NCBI RefSeq assembly: GCF_013114625.1
Contig: NZ_VTXD01000033.1
Coordinates: 1-55,381, forward strand
Source: Vibrio sp. 99-70-13A1
GTDB lineage: Bacteria; Pseudomonadota; Gammaproteobacteria; Enterobacterales; Vibrionaceae
DNA: 55,381 nucleotides
Direction: 5' to 3'
Below the pieces are notes generated by a model. It did not search any database. It saw only the letters and a program-made list of their open reading frames with translations, and was not told the DNA's origin. Positions 17,050-26,854 of the stretch are shown here, in pieces. Numbering within the stretch: position 1 is the stretch's first letter; each line of letters opens with the position of its first letter. A program made the translations under genes and the position numbers.

Positions 17050-17987
17050 TGTTTACTACTTTTCGAAAATCGTATCTATATCGTTTATTCTTCACTAGCG
17101 TACTTATTTTTACTCCACCAGCACTAACAAATGAACTGTCTTCTGTCGTGAACGAAGAAGCGCCCCGAGTCGTTTCGATTGACTGGACTCATACTGAAAC
17201 TCTGCTGGCTTTAGGGGCAACACCCGTTGCCGTTGCTCAAACGTCTGATTATAACGCTTGGGTTAAATCACCTGAAATTCCCAGTAATGTGCCAGATATA
17301 GGATTAAGAACACAGCCGAATTTTGAACGTATACATGAACTGAAACCCGATAAAATATTACTTTCTCCGATGTTCTCAACCTTAGAATCTCAGCTCAGCA
17401 AAATTGCACCGGTTACCACTATCAGTTTGTATCGCAGTGGTGATGTCGATTGGCTGATGCTAGAAAAGGTGACTCGCGATATTGCACAGTTTGCTGAAAA
17501 AGAATACCAAGCTGAGCAATTCATTGCTAAGGCGAATGCTGAGCTCAGTAAACTGACTTCCAATTTACCTCAAGATACTCCTCCTTTGCTTATGGTCCAA
17601 TTTATGGATTCAAACCATGTTCGTGTCTTTGGTAAAAATAGCCTTTATAAAGCGTCCGTCAATAAGCTTGGGCTTGAATCCGCTTGGAAAAAAGAAACAA
17701 ATGCGTGGGGATACAGCTTGGTCGGCATTGATCAATTAATTGATATGGAAGGGCAAATCGTTGTGATTGAACCAATGCCTGCTGGTACAGAAAAACATCT
17801 TAAAAAGAATGAGTTCTGGAAATACATAGTGAAAGAGTCAGGTTATCCGACAATACAGATACCGGCGGTATGGAGCTTTGGTGCAATTCCTTCAGCTACA
17901 AGGTTTGCTCGGTTTATTTCATCCGCTATTAATCACCAAGAAAATATGAGTCTAGAAGATGCTAGGCAGCAGGAGGATAAATCATGA
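17046..17987 (+). CDS. fhuD: Siderophore-binding periplasmic protein (FhuD-like)
   Basis: 313 residues with an N-terminal signal segment (about 1-28) and a single class III binding-protein fold. The start of the mature domain, RVVSIDWTHTETLLALGATPVAVA, and the later NAWGYSLVGIDQL are characteristic of the FhuD/FecB family. It captures a ferric siderophore in the periplasm and delivers it to FhuB. It overlaps fhuC and fhuB by 4 bp each. Hydroxamate preference is inferred from the FhuB fusion type and the FhuA-like receptor nearby. Confidence 0.86.
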   Translation: MMFTTFRKSYLYRLFFTSVLIFTPPALTNELSSVVNEEAPRVVSIDWTHTETLLALGATPVAVAQTSDYNAWVKSPEIPSNVPDIGLRTQPNFERIHELKPDKILLSPMFSTLESQLSKIAPVTTISLYRSGDVDWLMLEKVTRDIAQFAEKEYQAEQFIAKANAELSKLTSNLPQDTPPLLMVQFMDSNHVRVFGKNSLYKASVNKLGLESAWKKETNAWGYSLVGIDQLIDMEGQIVVIEPMPAGTEKHLKKNEFWKYIVKESGYPTIQIPAVWSFGAIPSATRFARFISSAINHQENMSLEDARQQEDKS

Positions 17988-19960
17988 GAACCGTAACTCT
18001 TGGCATGTTTACTCTTTTGATCCTCTCGACCCTGGTTTTGATTGGTCAGCAGCTTTCTGTATCTCAATTTGGTTTAAGTAGACTATCGAGTTTATGGGTA
18101 GCTGATTTTAGCTCTCCCGAATCTGTAAAGTTACATTTAGCCTGGTGGCCAAGGTTATTCACCACATTATTATCTGGTGCCGCGTTGGCTGTCGCGGGTG
18201 TATTAATGCAGCAAGTCTTGAGAAACCCGCTGGCATCTCCTTCAACTTTAGGCGTTGCAAGTGGTTCTAGTTTTTCTCTGATGCTCGCAACACTTTATGC
18301 GCCTTGGCTATTGGAGTGGTCATACTCACTAGTCGCGCTTGTCGGCGGTGTAGCGACGATGGGGTTGGTATTTGTTTTGTCTTGGAGGCGTGCGCTTTCT
18401 CCAACGGTGGTCATTGTTTCTGGCTTAGTGGTGAATCTGTATTGCGGGGCTATCAGTACGGTCTTGTTAATGATGAATCAAGACAAGCTTAGCGGACTGA
18501 TGATTTGGGGCGCAGGGTCGCTCGTTCAAAGTGGTTGGGAAGATGTTCAATATCTCGCGCCTCGTTTAGTCATTGCGGTGTTGGTTGCCTTTGTTTTTGT
18601 TAAACCTCTAAGCTTGCTTCAACTTTCTGAACAAGGAGCAAAAAGCCTTGGGGTTTCGTTACCTAAATTACGCGTCGTGTGCTTAGGCTTAGCTGTAATG
18701 CTAACGGCTTGGGTGGTGAGCGCAGTGGGGATTATTGGATTTGTTGGTTTGGCTGCCCCTGCTCTTACTCGTTTAATGGGTATTCACCGTTTAGTTCCTA
18801 AATTATTAGTGTCAATGTTACTAGGTGGGCTGCTTTTAAGCCTAACTGATTTACTGATACAACAGTTACCAGGTTTGATGGCAATGTTCATTCCGACTGG
18901 TGCAGCAACGGCTGCATTAGGTGCTCCATTACTCTTATGGTTATTGCCAAAGCTATCGATGAAAAGCCAATCTCACACTCAAACGATTCTTACTCGCCAT
19001 AGTGAAGTGACTCCACGTTTAAGTAAAAGGTCTGTGGTTGTTTCAAGCCTTTTGATTGTTTTTACACTTATTATCTTTAGTCTATTTTCGTTACAAACTG
19101 AAGGATGGCGTTGGCTGTTTGTCACGCAAGATTGGGCATTACTAGAATGGCGTTTACCTCGGCTGATTGCAGCCGCGATAGCAGGGGGAATGTTAGCGGT
19201 AGCGGGAACAATAGTTCAACGTTTAAGTGGAAACCCGATGGCTAGCCCTGAAGTGATTGGCATCAGTTCTGGAACCGCTTTAGGTTTGATTGTTGCGATT
19301 TTGGTTGGTTTCGGCGGCAGTATTATCGGGCTTTATACTGGCGGCTTAATTGGCGCGGTATGTACGCTCGTTATTATTGTTCTGCTGAATCAGAAATCAG
19401 GTTTCCAGCCAGAGCGAGTGTTGCTGACTGGTGTCGCAATCACTGCGTTAATGAATGCTGTGCAGAGCTTTGTATTAGCGGGGGGAGACCCAAGAAGCTA
19501 CCAAGTATTGGCATGGTTAGCGGGCTCTACTTATTACGTTACTGAAGAGACACTCTTTCCATTAATTCTTTCTTCTGTTGTATTCATTTCATTGGGCTTT
19601 ATTTGCGCGCGCTGGTTAGATGTTTTACCTCTGGGCCAGGCTAGCGCGAAGTCACTAGGGTTGAATGTTTCACGATCTAGAGTGTTGCTATTGGTTCTGG
19701 TTGCATGTTTAACCGTTAGTGCCACTTTAGTTGTTGGACCTTTAAGTTTTATCGGTTTGATGGCGCCACACATGGCGAGATTATTAGGGTTTAGCCGAGC
19801 AAAAGAGCATTTGATCTGTTCATCTCTCATCGGTATGGCGTTAATGCTGTTTTCAGATTGGCTTGGTAGGCAGTGGTTATACCCTCAGGAAATCCCAGCA
19901 GGGTTAGTCGCATCCATAATAGGTGGCATGTATTTAATGTGGGGCTTAAGGCGATATTAA
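17984..19960 (+). CDS. fhuB: Ferric hydroxamate permease, fused double-domain (FhuB-like)
   Basis: 658-residue inner-membrane permease made of two tandem FecCD domains, the arrangement typical of FhuB. Each half carries the conserved loop that docks the ATPase: GLAAPALTRLMG in the N-terminal half and GLMAPHMARLLGF in the C-terminal half. About 20 membrane helices are expected. The fused architecture separates it from FecCD or FepDG pairs. It ends the operon and is followed by a strong hairpin terminator. Confidence 0.92.
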   Translation: MRTVTLGMFTLLILSTLVLIGQQLSVSQFGLSRLSSLWVADFSSPESVKLHLAWWPRLFTTLLSGAALAVAGVLMQQVLRNPLASPSTLGVASGSSFSLMLATLYAPWLLEWSYSLVALVGGVATMGLVFVLSWRRALSPTVVIVSGLVVNLYCGAISTVLLMMNQDKLSGLMIWGAGSLVQSGWEDVQYLAPRLVIAVLVAFVFVKPLSLLQLSEQGAKSLGVSLPKLRVVCLGLAVMLTAWVVSAVGIIGFVGLAAPALTRLMGIHRLVPKLLVSMLLGGLLLSLTDLLIQQLPGLMAMFIPTGAATAALGAPLLLWLLPKLSMKSQSHTQTILTRHSEVTPRLSKRSVVVSSLLIVFTLIIFSLFSLQTEGWRWLFVTQDWALLEWRLPRLIAAAIAGGMLAVAGTIVQRLSGNPMASPEVIGISSGTALGLIVAILVGFGGSIIGLYTGGLIGAVCTLVIIVLLNQKSGFQPERVLLTGVAITALMNAVQSFVLAGGDPRSYQVLAWLAGSTYYVTEETLFPLILSSVVFISLGFICARWLDVLPLGQASAKSLGLNVSRSRVLLLVLVACLTVSATLVVGPLSFIGLMAPHMARLLGFSRAKEHLICSSLIGMALMLFSDWLGRQWLYPQEIPAGLVASIIGGMYLMWGLRRY

Positions 19961-20017
19961 TTTTCCTTTCAGCTTATCTCCACCTCCAAATTTAAGTAAA
20001 TAAAGCTCAAAGTAAAT

Positions 20018-20057
20018 AAAGATGGCAGCTCAAGTAAAAGAGATCTGCCATCTTTTT
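20018..20057 (+). terminator. Rho-independent terminator after fhuB
   Basis: AAAGATGGCAG (20018-20028) pairs with CTGCCATCTTT (20045-20055), followed by TT. It ends the fhuCDB transcript before the exporter gene. Confidence 0.85.
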
Positions 20058-20120
20058 AAATTCATTAAGTTTGCGTTTTGTTATTAAACGTAACTATCTG
20101 ATTAGAATGGTATGTAGAAG

Positions 20121-21795
20121 ATGGGTTTGATCCTATTACTGGCTGAAAAGCAAAAAAAGTCATTATCCCTTGTTATCTTGATCAGTATCGTGAGTGCATT
20201 TTTGAGTGTGGGCGTGATTGCATTCATTCAGCATCGGCTTATCTCAAGTGATGGACAGCTTTTAAGTGGTGAGTCGTTTTCTCGTACATTAATTGAGTTT
20301 GCTTTACTGCTGGTTCTACTTTTAGTCACTACGACTATTGCACAAGTATCACTGCATAAGTTGGGTCATAAATTTGTATACAAAAAACGTTGTGAAATGG
20401 TCTCACAGCTTTTGAATACCGATATCGAACAAGTTGAGAAAGTGGGAAGTTCTGGGATTTTAGCCTCGCTCAACACTGATATTCGTAATATCACTATCGC
20501 ATTTGTACACTTACCCGAACTGATTTATGGACTGGTGCTGACTTTAGTTTCACTCGGCTATTTAGCATTTTTATCAATGCCTTTATTTGCGATTAGTGTC
20601 TTGATGCTTTCTTCAACTGGCGTTATCGGATACGTACTCGTGACTCGAATCACTAAGCACGTAAAGCAGGTTAGAGAATATGACGACAAATTGTATAAAG
20701 ATTACCAATCTCTTATTGATGGGCGTAAAGAGTTATCTCTTAACCCCTTCAGAGCAAAGCGTTATTTTAATGATGTGTTTGTGCCAAATGCTGAAGGCTA
20801 TAGGGATGAGGTAACACAAGCCGATATGTTGAATGGCTTTTCTGCCAATATGGCTAATACCGTGGTGTTGGCTCTCATCGGTTTGAATTTTTTATCTGGC
20901 AATCAGTTTAGGCTGGGCAACATTAGAAGTGGCTTCGACATTTGCTCTGGTGGTTCTGTTTATGAGAACGCCTTTGATGTCTGCAGTTGGTTCGGTGCCA
21001 TCGCTTGTTGCTGCCAATATTTCGATGACGAAGTTGTCGTCTTTGAATTTAGATAGCACTCGAACATTGAGTTCAAAAGTGATTGAGTCAAAAAGGTTTA
21101 ACTCCCTAGAACTTGTCCAGGTTACTTATCAATACCATTCTGAAATTGATGGAGAAGCATTCAGTGTTGGTCCTATTAGCTTTAAGGTTGAGCGCGGTGA
21201 ACACATATTTATAATTGGTGGTAATGGCAGTGGGAAATCAACATTTGCTAGGTTATTAACCGGCTTGTATCGCCCTCATGGTGGACAAGTTTTGGTGGAT
21301 GGTCACAAAGTCTTCCAAGACAACTGGCAAGAATATCGTCAGCAGTTTTCATCCGTATTCAGTGATTTCCATCTATTCCATCATATCGTTGATGGGGAAG
21401 GTGCAGATATTGCGAGTTCAGAGATTGATGAGTGGATCGAGCGTCTTGAAATGGCAGATAAGGTTGACCATAGGCAAGGGCAGCTGACAGATGTTCGTTA
21501 TTCACAAGGGCAGCGTAAGCGCTTGGCATTAATGATGGCGGTTCTTGAACAACGTGGCTGTATATTGCTAGACGAATGGGCGGCTGATCAAGACCCAAGA
21601 TTTAGAAAACTCTTCTATCGACAGCTTTTACCTCTTCTCAAACAGCGTGGTGTAACCGTTATCGCTATCACACATGATGATGCTTATTTCGATGCTGCCG
21701 ACCGTATTTTTAAAATGGACACCGGGCAGCTTACTGAATTGACACCAAGTGATTTAGCCCAAGTGCATCATGCTCTAGAAAGTGTTGTAGCTTAA
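20121..21795 (+). pseudogene. yojI: YojI-type ABC exporter (SyrD/PvdE class) broken by a one-base frameshift
   Basis: Two overlapping open frames together make one exporter like E. coli YojI (547 aa), which exports microcin J25. The first (20121 onward) encodes the six-helix membrane domain up to about residue 257 (LGHKFVYKKR, LNTDIRNITIAFVHLPEL). The second holds the rest: LGWATLEVASTFALVVLFMR, Walker A IGGNGSGKST, signature YSQGQRKRL and Walker B ILLDEWAADQDP. The frames meet at a T6 run (20888-20893). Five T would restore a 557-residue protein, so one extra T is implied. It could be a decayed gene, a phase-variable tract, a sequencing error or transcriptional slippage. Position between fhuB and the receptor suggests a role in siderophore or peptide export. 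Confidence 0.8.
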
Positions 21796-22042
21796 GTTTC
21801 ATTTGGCTAAATAGCGGCGTTCGTACTCAAAATAGTGTTCGTTCTACAACCGTGTGAGCCGCCATATGCTGACAATAATAATGTGTGTCCCACGCGTCCC
21901 ATTTGTGAGTATGCTCTGTGCAGTTGCCGACCATCAGCTGGTGTGACTCCCATTATTATTAATGTATCCGATCATTTTCAGCCTAGCTTATTAATCAATG
22001 ATTTAAGCTGTCATTCATATGCAAAATGTTTTTATAAAATAC

Positions 22043-22069
22043 ATTTCTAAAATGTTTCATTTTAGAAAT
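22043..22069. promoter_or_regulatory. 27-bp perfect palindrome upstream of the TonB receptor
   Basis: Arms ATTTCTAAAATG and CATTTTAGAAAT are fully complementary around a TTT centre. It lies about 100 bp before the receptor start and 34 bp upstream of the Fur-like box. It lacks a following T-run, so an operator for a dimeric regulator is more likely than a terminator. The remainder of 21796-22166 holds no gene I can support. Confidence 0.6.
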
Positions 22070-22097
22070 AAGATTGATACACTCCGCTAAATTATTA

Positions 22098-22126
22098 ACA
22101 CAAATGATATTTATTATCGTTTGTGT
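22098..22126 (+). promoter_or_regulatory. Fur box in the receptor promoter
   Basis: Within the palindrome ACACAAATGATA-TTTAT-TATCGTTTGTGT (one mismatch between arms), the 19-mer AATGATATTTATTATCGTT at 22103-22121 matches the Fur consensus AATGANAATNATTNTCATT at 14 of 16 informative positions. It sits 45 bp before the receptor start, where iron-loaded Fur would block transcription. Confidence 0.8.
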
Positions 22127-22166
22127 TTTTGTTTCTTTTGGATCGGGATTGTATTAAGGAAAGTAT

Positions 22167-24398
22167 ATGAATCGGCATTTTATGCGCACCCCAACGGCGT
22201 TCGCAGTTGCTTTAGCGGTATCGTCTGGTGTCTTTGCGTCAGGGATGGTTCAAGCTGAAGAAGACGAAACGGTAGTAGTACTAGGGCATCAACTTGAAGA
22301 TAGCTCAGTTGGGCCCGATTTTAGTTATGTTGGGTTAAGCAGTCGTACAGCAACAAAAACGGATGTGGCGATTGGTGAAACTCCACGTGCTATCTCTATC
22401 GTGACTCGAGAGCATATGGATGATCGTGCCTCGATAAGCATTGCCGATGCATTGCAATATACGCCAAGTATTCAAGCGAATTACTTTGGTGAAGACAACA
22501 AGCAAGATTGGTTTGTTATTCGCGGCTTTAAGCAAGCAAACAGTGGTTTGTATCAAGATGGCACTCGTCTGTACTCTTCAGGTTTTTATAGCTGGCAAAT
22601 AGACCCATTTGGTCTAGAGCGTGTAGAGATTTTACGCGGACCTGGGTCTGCTCTTTACGGACAAACTCCTCCAGGTGGTGTTATCAACGTAGTCAGTAAG
22701 CGTCCACAATTTGATGGCGGCTCGGGTCAATTCTCTGCGGAATTTGGTACAGATGATCGTAAACAGCTTAGTTTAGATGTGAATTCTGAAGTGAGTGACC
22801 AAGTGGCGTTTAGGCTGCAAGCGTTAGCCCGTAAAAACGGTAGTCGTGTCGACGGTGTTGAAGCTGAGCGCATTTTTATTGCCCCTTCTTTGGCTTACAA
22901 ATTCACCGACGATACTCAAATTACCCTGTTAACGAGTTACCAGAAAGACGATTCAGTTCCATACTTGCAGTTCCTACCAATGGAAGGGACGCTGACTTCA
23001 AACCCTAATGGCACAATCAGTGATAGCACAGCGCTAGGTAATACTGATTGGGAAACGTTTGAGCGTGAACAGTTATCCATTGGTTATGAGTTCGAGCATC
23101 ACTTTAATGATCGCACTTACTTCATGCAAAACACTCGTTTTAGCCAAATGGATATCAATTTACGCCAAATGTATTACTCGCAATATGTGGGTGACACAGC
23201 ATTGGCTCCGTATGATCCAACTCGTACTTCTATTATTCGCCAAGCTTCTACTGAAGAAGGAACCTCAAACGCATTCAATATTGATAACCGTTTGATTCAT
23301 AATTTCAAAACGGGTGTAGTGGAACATACGTTATTAGCGGGCATCGATTATCAAAGTATAGATATCGACAGCAAAGATTACGCCGCTGACCCTATCATAG
23401 GTGATGGAAATAGCATGCTGCCTATCCCTGGGGTAGGGAATGTTCCAAATCCTATCTTCAATGTATTTAACCCGTCATACAGCAGTAATGTTGCTCTGTT
23501 GAACCCTGCAACTTTTGCCGAGTTGGATGAGTCAGATCGTCAGACAACGAAAACGAAAAATAATCAACTTGGCTTGTACTTACAAAACCAAATGATGATT
23601 GCTGATACATGGGCTGTTCAATTGGGTGTTCGTTACGATGATTCACGCAACAAGACACACAACACTACGACAGGCGCTAAAACCAAAGTCGATAATGAAG
23701 AGTGGACGACAAACTTTGGTGTGGCTTACTTAATGGACAGTGGCTTCACGCCATATGCAAGTTATGCTCAGTCGTTTAATCCAATTATTCAGCTTGACCA
23801 AAATGGTGATCCAGCAAAACCTGAACGTGGTGAGCAGTACGAAGTCGGTTTGAAGTACCAGCCGCGTACTTTCAACGGTTACTTCAACATTGCAGCATTT
23901 GAAGTATCAAAAGAAAACTTAGCACGCCAAGTTGGTGGGCAATTGACTCAAATTGGTGAAGTTCGTAACCGCGGGATAGAGCTTGAAGCTGTGGCGAATG
24001 TTACTGAAGCCTTAACTCTGATTGGTAATGTATCGTTTATCGATTCGGAAATCACAGAAGACGCCAATAGCAATTATGTAGGTAATACGCCTTCTCAAAT
24101 TGCTGACCAACTTGCTTCCGCTTGGGCTAATTACCGTTTCTTAAATGGCACATTAGATGGGTTAACCATTGGTGCTGGTGCTCGTTACGTAGGTGATTCT
24201 TATGCAGATAATCTAGAAACTAACAAAGTACCTTCTTATACCTTATTTGATGCAACCGTTAGCTACCGAATTGAAGATTACAAATTCCAAGTGGCTGCGA
24301 AAAACCTAGCAGACAAAGAGTACATCGCAACTTGTGATTACTACTGTTTTTACGGTGACCGCCGAAATGTTATCGCAAGTATCACGTATGACTGGTAA
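22167..24398 (+). CDS. TonB-dependent ferric siderophore receptor (FhuA-like)
   Basis: 743 residues with a signal peptide ending near VQAEED. A TonB-box-like ETVVVLG follows at the mature N-terminus, then a plug domain (about 60-170: TPRAISIVTREHMDDR, FVIRGF, LRGPGSALYGQTPPGGVINV) and a 22-strand barrel ending in Trp (SITYDW). The last loop ATCDYYCFYGDRRNV, with a Cys pair before the final strand, resembles hydroxamate receptors such as FhuA and FoxA. It should import a ferric hydroxamate siderophore to FhuD and FhuCB. Strong Fur box upstream, hairpin terminator downstream. The exact ligand is not determined. Confidence 0.88.
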   Translation: MNRHFMRTPTAFAVALAVSSGVFASGMVQAEEDETVVVLGHQLEDSSVGPDFSYVGLSSRTATKTDVAIGETPRAISIVTREHMDDRASISIADALQYTPSIQANYFGEDNKQDWFVIRGFKQANSGLYQDGTRLYSSGFYSWQIDPFGLERVEILRGPGSALYGQTPPGGVINVVSKRPQFDGGSGQFSAEFGTDDRKQLSLDVNSEVSDQVAFRLQALARKNGSRVDGVEAERIFIAPSLAYKFTDDTQITLLTSYQKDDSVPYLQFLPMEGTLTSNPNGTISDSTALGNTDWETFEREQLSIGYEFEHHFNDRTYFMQNTRFSQMDINLRQMYYSQYVGDTALAPYDPTRTSIIRQASTEEGTSNAFNIDNRLIHNFKTGVVEHTLLAGIDYQSIDIDSKDYAADPIIGDGNSMLPIPGVGNVPNPIFNVFNPSYSSNVALLNPATFAELDESDRQTTKTKNNQLGLYLQNQMMIADTWAVQLGVRYDDSRNKTHNTTTGAKTKVDNEEWTTNFGVAYLMDSGFTPYASYAQSFNPIIQLDQNGDPAKPERGEQYEVGLKYQPRTFNGYFNIAAFEVSKENLARQVGGQLTQIGEVRNRGIELEAVANVTEALTLIGNVSFIDSEITEDANSNYVGNTPSQIADQLASAWANYRFLNGTLDGLTIGAGARYVGDSYADNLETNKVPSYTLFDATVSYRIEDYKFQVAAKNLADKEYIATCDYYCFYGDRRNVIASITYDW

Positions 24399-24477
24399 TC
24401 AGACTTAGGTGCTTAGGTCTAAATATTCAGGATTAAGTTTGCTGGATTAGATATTTAGGTTTTGAAATCGAAACGAT

Positions 24478-24507
24478 AAACACTCTGCCAATTTGGCAGA
24501 GTGTTTT
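24478..24507. terminator. Bidirectional rho-independent terminator
   Basis: Perfect stem AAACACTCTGCCAA / TTGGCAGAGTGTTT with a very short loop, followed by TTTG and more T on the + strand and preceded by an A-rich tract. It lies between the convergent receptor gene (+) and ABC exporter gene (-) and can serve both. Confidence 0.9.
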
Positions 24508-24548
24508 TGTTTTTAATAGGTTAAATGTGTGTGGGGAGAGATTAGTAG

Positions 24549-26450
24549 TTAACGGTTCATCGATTTAAACTGAAGCTCGACTAACCTCTGGTAAAGTTCG
24601 CAGGTTTCCAGTAGTGATTGGTGGTTCCCTACATCAACAAGTTTGCCTTGGTCTAATACTGCAATTTGATCGGCATGCTTAATGGTTGAAAGGCGATGAG
24701 CAATAATCAATGTTGTTCTGCCACGCATTAACTCATCTAAAGCTTGCTGAACATGATGCTCACTTTCACTGTCTAGTGCGCTGGTGGCCTCATCTAAAAG
24801 TAAGATGTTAGGGTCTTTTAGAATGGCTCGTGCAATCGCAATTCGTTGACGCTGCCCTCCAGAAAGTCGGACTCCACGCTCACCAAGGAAGCTATCATAG
24901 CCTTCCGGTAAATTAAGAATAAACTCATGTGCGTGAGCTTTTTTAGCGGCTTCAATCACTTGTTCATTTGTTGCTTCTGGGCTGCCATAACGAATGTTGT
25001 GATAAACATCGTTACTGAATAAAGCAGGCTGCTGAGGCACTAATGCCATTTGCTTTCTTAGCTCATTTGGTTCAAAACGACGAATATCAATACCACCTAA
25101 TGTCACTCGTCCAAGTTGTGGGTCATAAAAGCGTTGCAGTAATTCAAATAGAGTTGTTTTACCCGCTCCTGACGGTCCGACTAACGCCAGCACTTTTCCT
25201 TCTTCTGCTTTCAAAGCTAGATGTTCAGTAGCAGCTTGATCGGGGCGTGAAGGGTAGTGGAATGTCACATCTTCAAAGGCAACTTCTGCTGTTAGTTGAT
25301 TAGTTTTAGTTGAATTCGCTTGGTTTGAATCAGCTTTGATTGAGCTAGCTTGGCTTGAACCAACTTTTGTTGAAGTTGCTTGGGTCGAGTTAGACCCTAG
25401 TGACACAGGGTTTTGGACCGGAGCAATAATATGGCTTTCTACTTGTAGTATCTCAATGAGTCTTTCTGTTGCCCCTGCAGCGCGTTGCAGCTCGCCTAAA
25501 ACTTCTGAAATAGTGCCTAATGATGAAGCCACCATAATCGCGTAAAAGACGAATGCACCCAGATCGCCACCTGACATAGTGCCGTTAATAACATCACTTC
25601 CGCCGACCCACAACATGCCTGAAATAGCACTAAAGACGATGATAATGACACCTGAAATCAAGATAGCGCGCTGTTTTACGCGTTGGCGACCAATCTCATA
25701 GGCTTTTTCTACTTCAGTAGCGAAAGAAGCTTTTTCTTGCGCTTCATTACTATAACTTTGCACGGTTTTGATGTGCTCAATCGCTTCACCAGCATAAGAG
25801 CCGACATCTGCCATTGAATCTTGGCTTTTTCTGGAAAGGGTTCGAACTCTTCGCCCGTAAACTAAAATGGGGATAAGGATAAATGGAACGGAAGCTAACA
25901 CGATTAACGTGAGCTTAATATTGGTAGCAAACAACATGATGACAGCACCAATACACATTAGGGCACTGCGCATTGCCATTGAAAATGAAGAACCAATAAT
26001 GCTTTGTAGTAAGGTCGTGTCGGTTGTGATTCGCGACATAATATCGCCGCTACCATTTGTTTCAAAATAACTAGGATGGAGAGTGATCACGTGGTTAAAC
26101 ACAGCCAACCTGATATCGGCACTGACTCGTTCACCAACCGATGAAACAAGATAAAACCGAAAGAAAGTACCAATGGAGATGAGAACGGTCACGAGCAAAA
26201 TAAATTGAATCGCGTTTCCTAGGTCTTCTAATGACTGTTCAGTAAAACCTTGATCGATAAGAATGCGGATACCGTGACCAACCGATAGGGTTAAACTTGC
26301 AGTAAAGATCAGCGCGACTAACGCTGCCGCCACTCGACCTTTATAGGGTTGGATGAATTTAATTAACTCAAACAATATCCCTAAGCTTTTCTTCTCGGGT
26401 TTATTTTCTTGGCTAACGTCTGATGATTCTGAAGCAATACTGTCTTGCAT
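24549..26450 (-). CDS. ABC exporter half-transporter, MsbA/LmrA type
   Basis: 633-residue fused membrane plus ATPase exporter of the ABC-B class that works as a homodimer. The six-helix domain (about 25-320) includes TNGSGDIMSRITTDTTLLQ and GEAIEHIKTVQSYSNE. The ATPase domain has Walker A GPSGAGKTT, signature LSGGQRQRIAIARAILKDP and Walker B ILLLDEATSALDSESEH. The family exports lipids or drugs; Vibrio VcaM is a comparable multidrug pump, but the substrate here is unknown. A Ser/Thr/Asn-rich linker between domains is made of three 10-residue repeats, unusual for this family. It is divergent from artP across 404 bp. Confidence 0.88.
   Translation of the reverse strand: MQDSIASESSDVSQENKPEKKSLGILFELIKFIQPYKGRVAAALVALIFTASLTLSVGHGIRILIDQGFTEQSLEDLGNAIQFILLVTVLISIGTFFRFYLVSSVGERVSADIRLAVFNHVITLHPSYFETNGSGDIMSRITTDTTLLQSIIGSSFSMAMRSALMCIGAVIMLFATNIKLTLIVLASVPFILIPILVYGRRVRTLSRKSQDSMADVGSYAGEAIEHIKTVQSYSNEAQEKASFATEVEKAYEIGRQRVKQRAILISGVIIIVFSAISGMLWVGGSDVINGTMSGGDLGAFVFYAIMVASSLGTISEVLGELQRAAGATERLIEILQVESHIIAPVQNPVSLGSNSTQATSTKVGSSQASSIKADSNQANSTKTNQLTAEVAFEDVTFHYPSRPDQAATEHLALKAEEGKVLALVGPSGAGKTTLFELLQRFYDPQLGRVTLGGIDIRRFEPNELRKQMALVPQQPALFSNDVYHNIRYGSPEATNEQVIEAAKKAHAHEFILNLPEGYDSFLGERGVRLSGGQRQRIAIARAILKDPNILLLDEATSALDSESEHHVQQALDELMRGRTTLIIAHRLSTIKHADQIAVLDQGKLVDVGNHQSLLETCELYQRLVELQFKSMNR
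25304..25393 (-). repeat. Three in-frame 30-bp repeats in the ABC exporter linker
   Basis: Units at 25304-25333, 25334-25363 and 25364-25393 encode, in gene order, NSTQATSTKV, GSSQASSIKA and DSNQANSTKT. They lie between the membrane and ATPase domains, where extra flexible length is tolerated. The divergence between copies suggests duplication followed by drift. Confidence 0.75.
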
Positions 26451-26854
26451 AGTATGTCTGGCTCATTTGGAACAGACCGCTATTAAAACATCTTTTTGAC
26501 TATACCTTTGAGTATCCTTTGGCATTCTGCCTAAATTCTTTTATGTCACGGTTACAGGTTTCTAAGTGTTGTTTGTTTAATTATGCAAATCATATCAAGG
26601 TTTCTCTGGCATTTTACCGATTAAGAATAAATACACCTTAGTTTATAAATTAAAGAGCAAGCGGTTGCTATTTCATCCAGTTCAATAATTTCATAGTCTT
26701 AGATTGCATTCAGATCTGACCAGTCATTGAAACTGAATTTGACCTTTGTTTTGTTACAAAAATTCAACAATTTAGTTTTTTATACATTTTTCTTGCATAA
26801 AACATCAATATGAATAGAATAACTGACAAATGACAATTAATGCAGTAATCCGGC
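26451..26854. other. Divergent promoter region between ABC exporter and artP; no gene seen
   Basis: 404 bp, AT-rich, no supported coding sequence. It must hold the promoters of both flanking genes. ATGAATAGAATAAC at 26810-26823 resembles half of an ArgR box (TGAAT-N4-ATTCA) and would be sensible for an arginine importer, but the second half is poor. Confidence 0.4.

Noticed and set aside
20884..20935. Programmed ribosomal frameshift producing an intact exporter
   Set aside because: A +1 (or -2) move is needed, and no known +1 stimulatory signal is visible; a one-base insertion in T6 is simpler, though slippage cannot be excluded.
21835..22050. 71-codon open frame between the exporter and the receptor
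   Set aside because: GTG start, no ribosome binding site, no family resemblance, and it runs into the regulatory palindrome.
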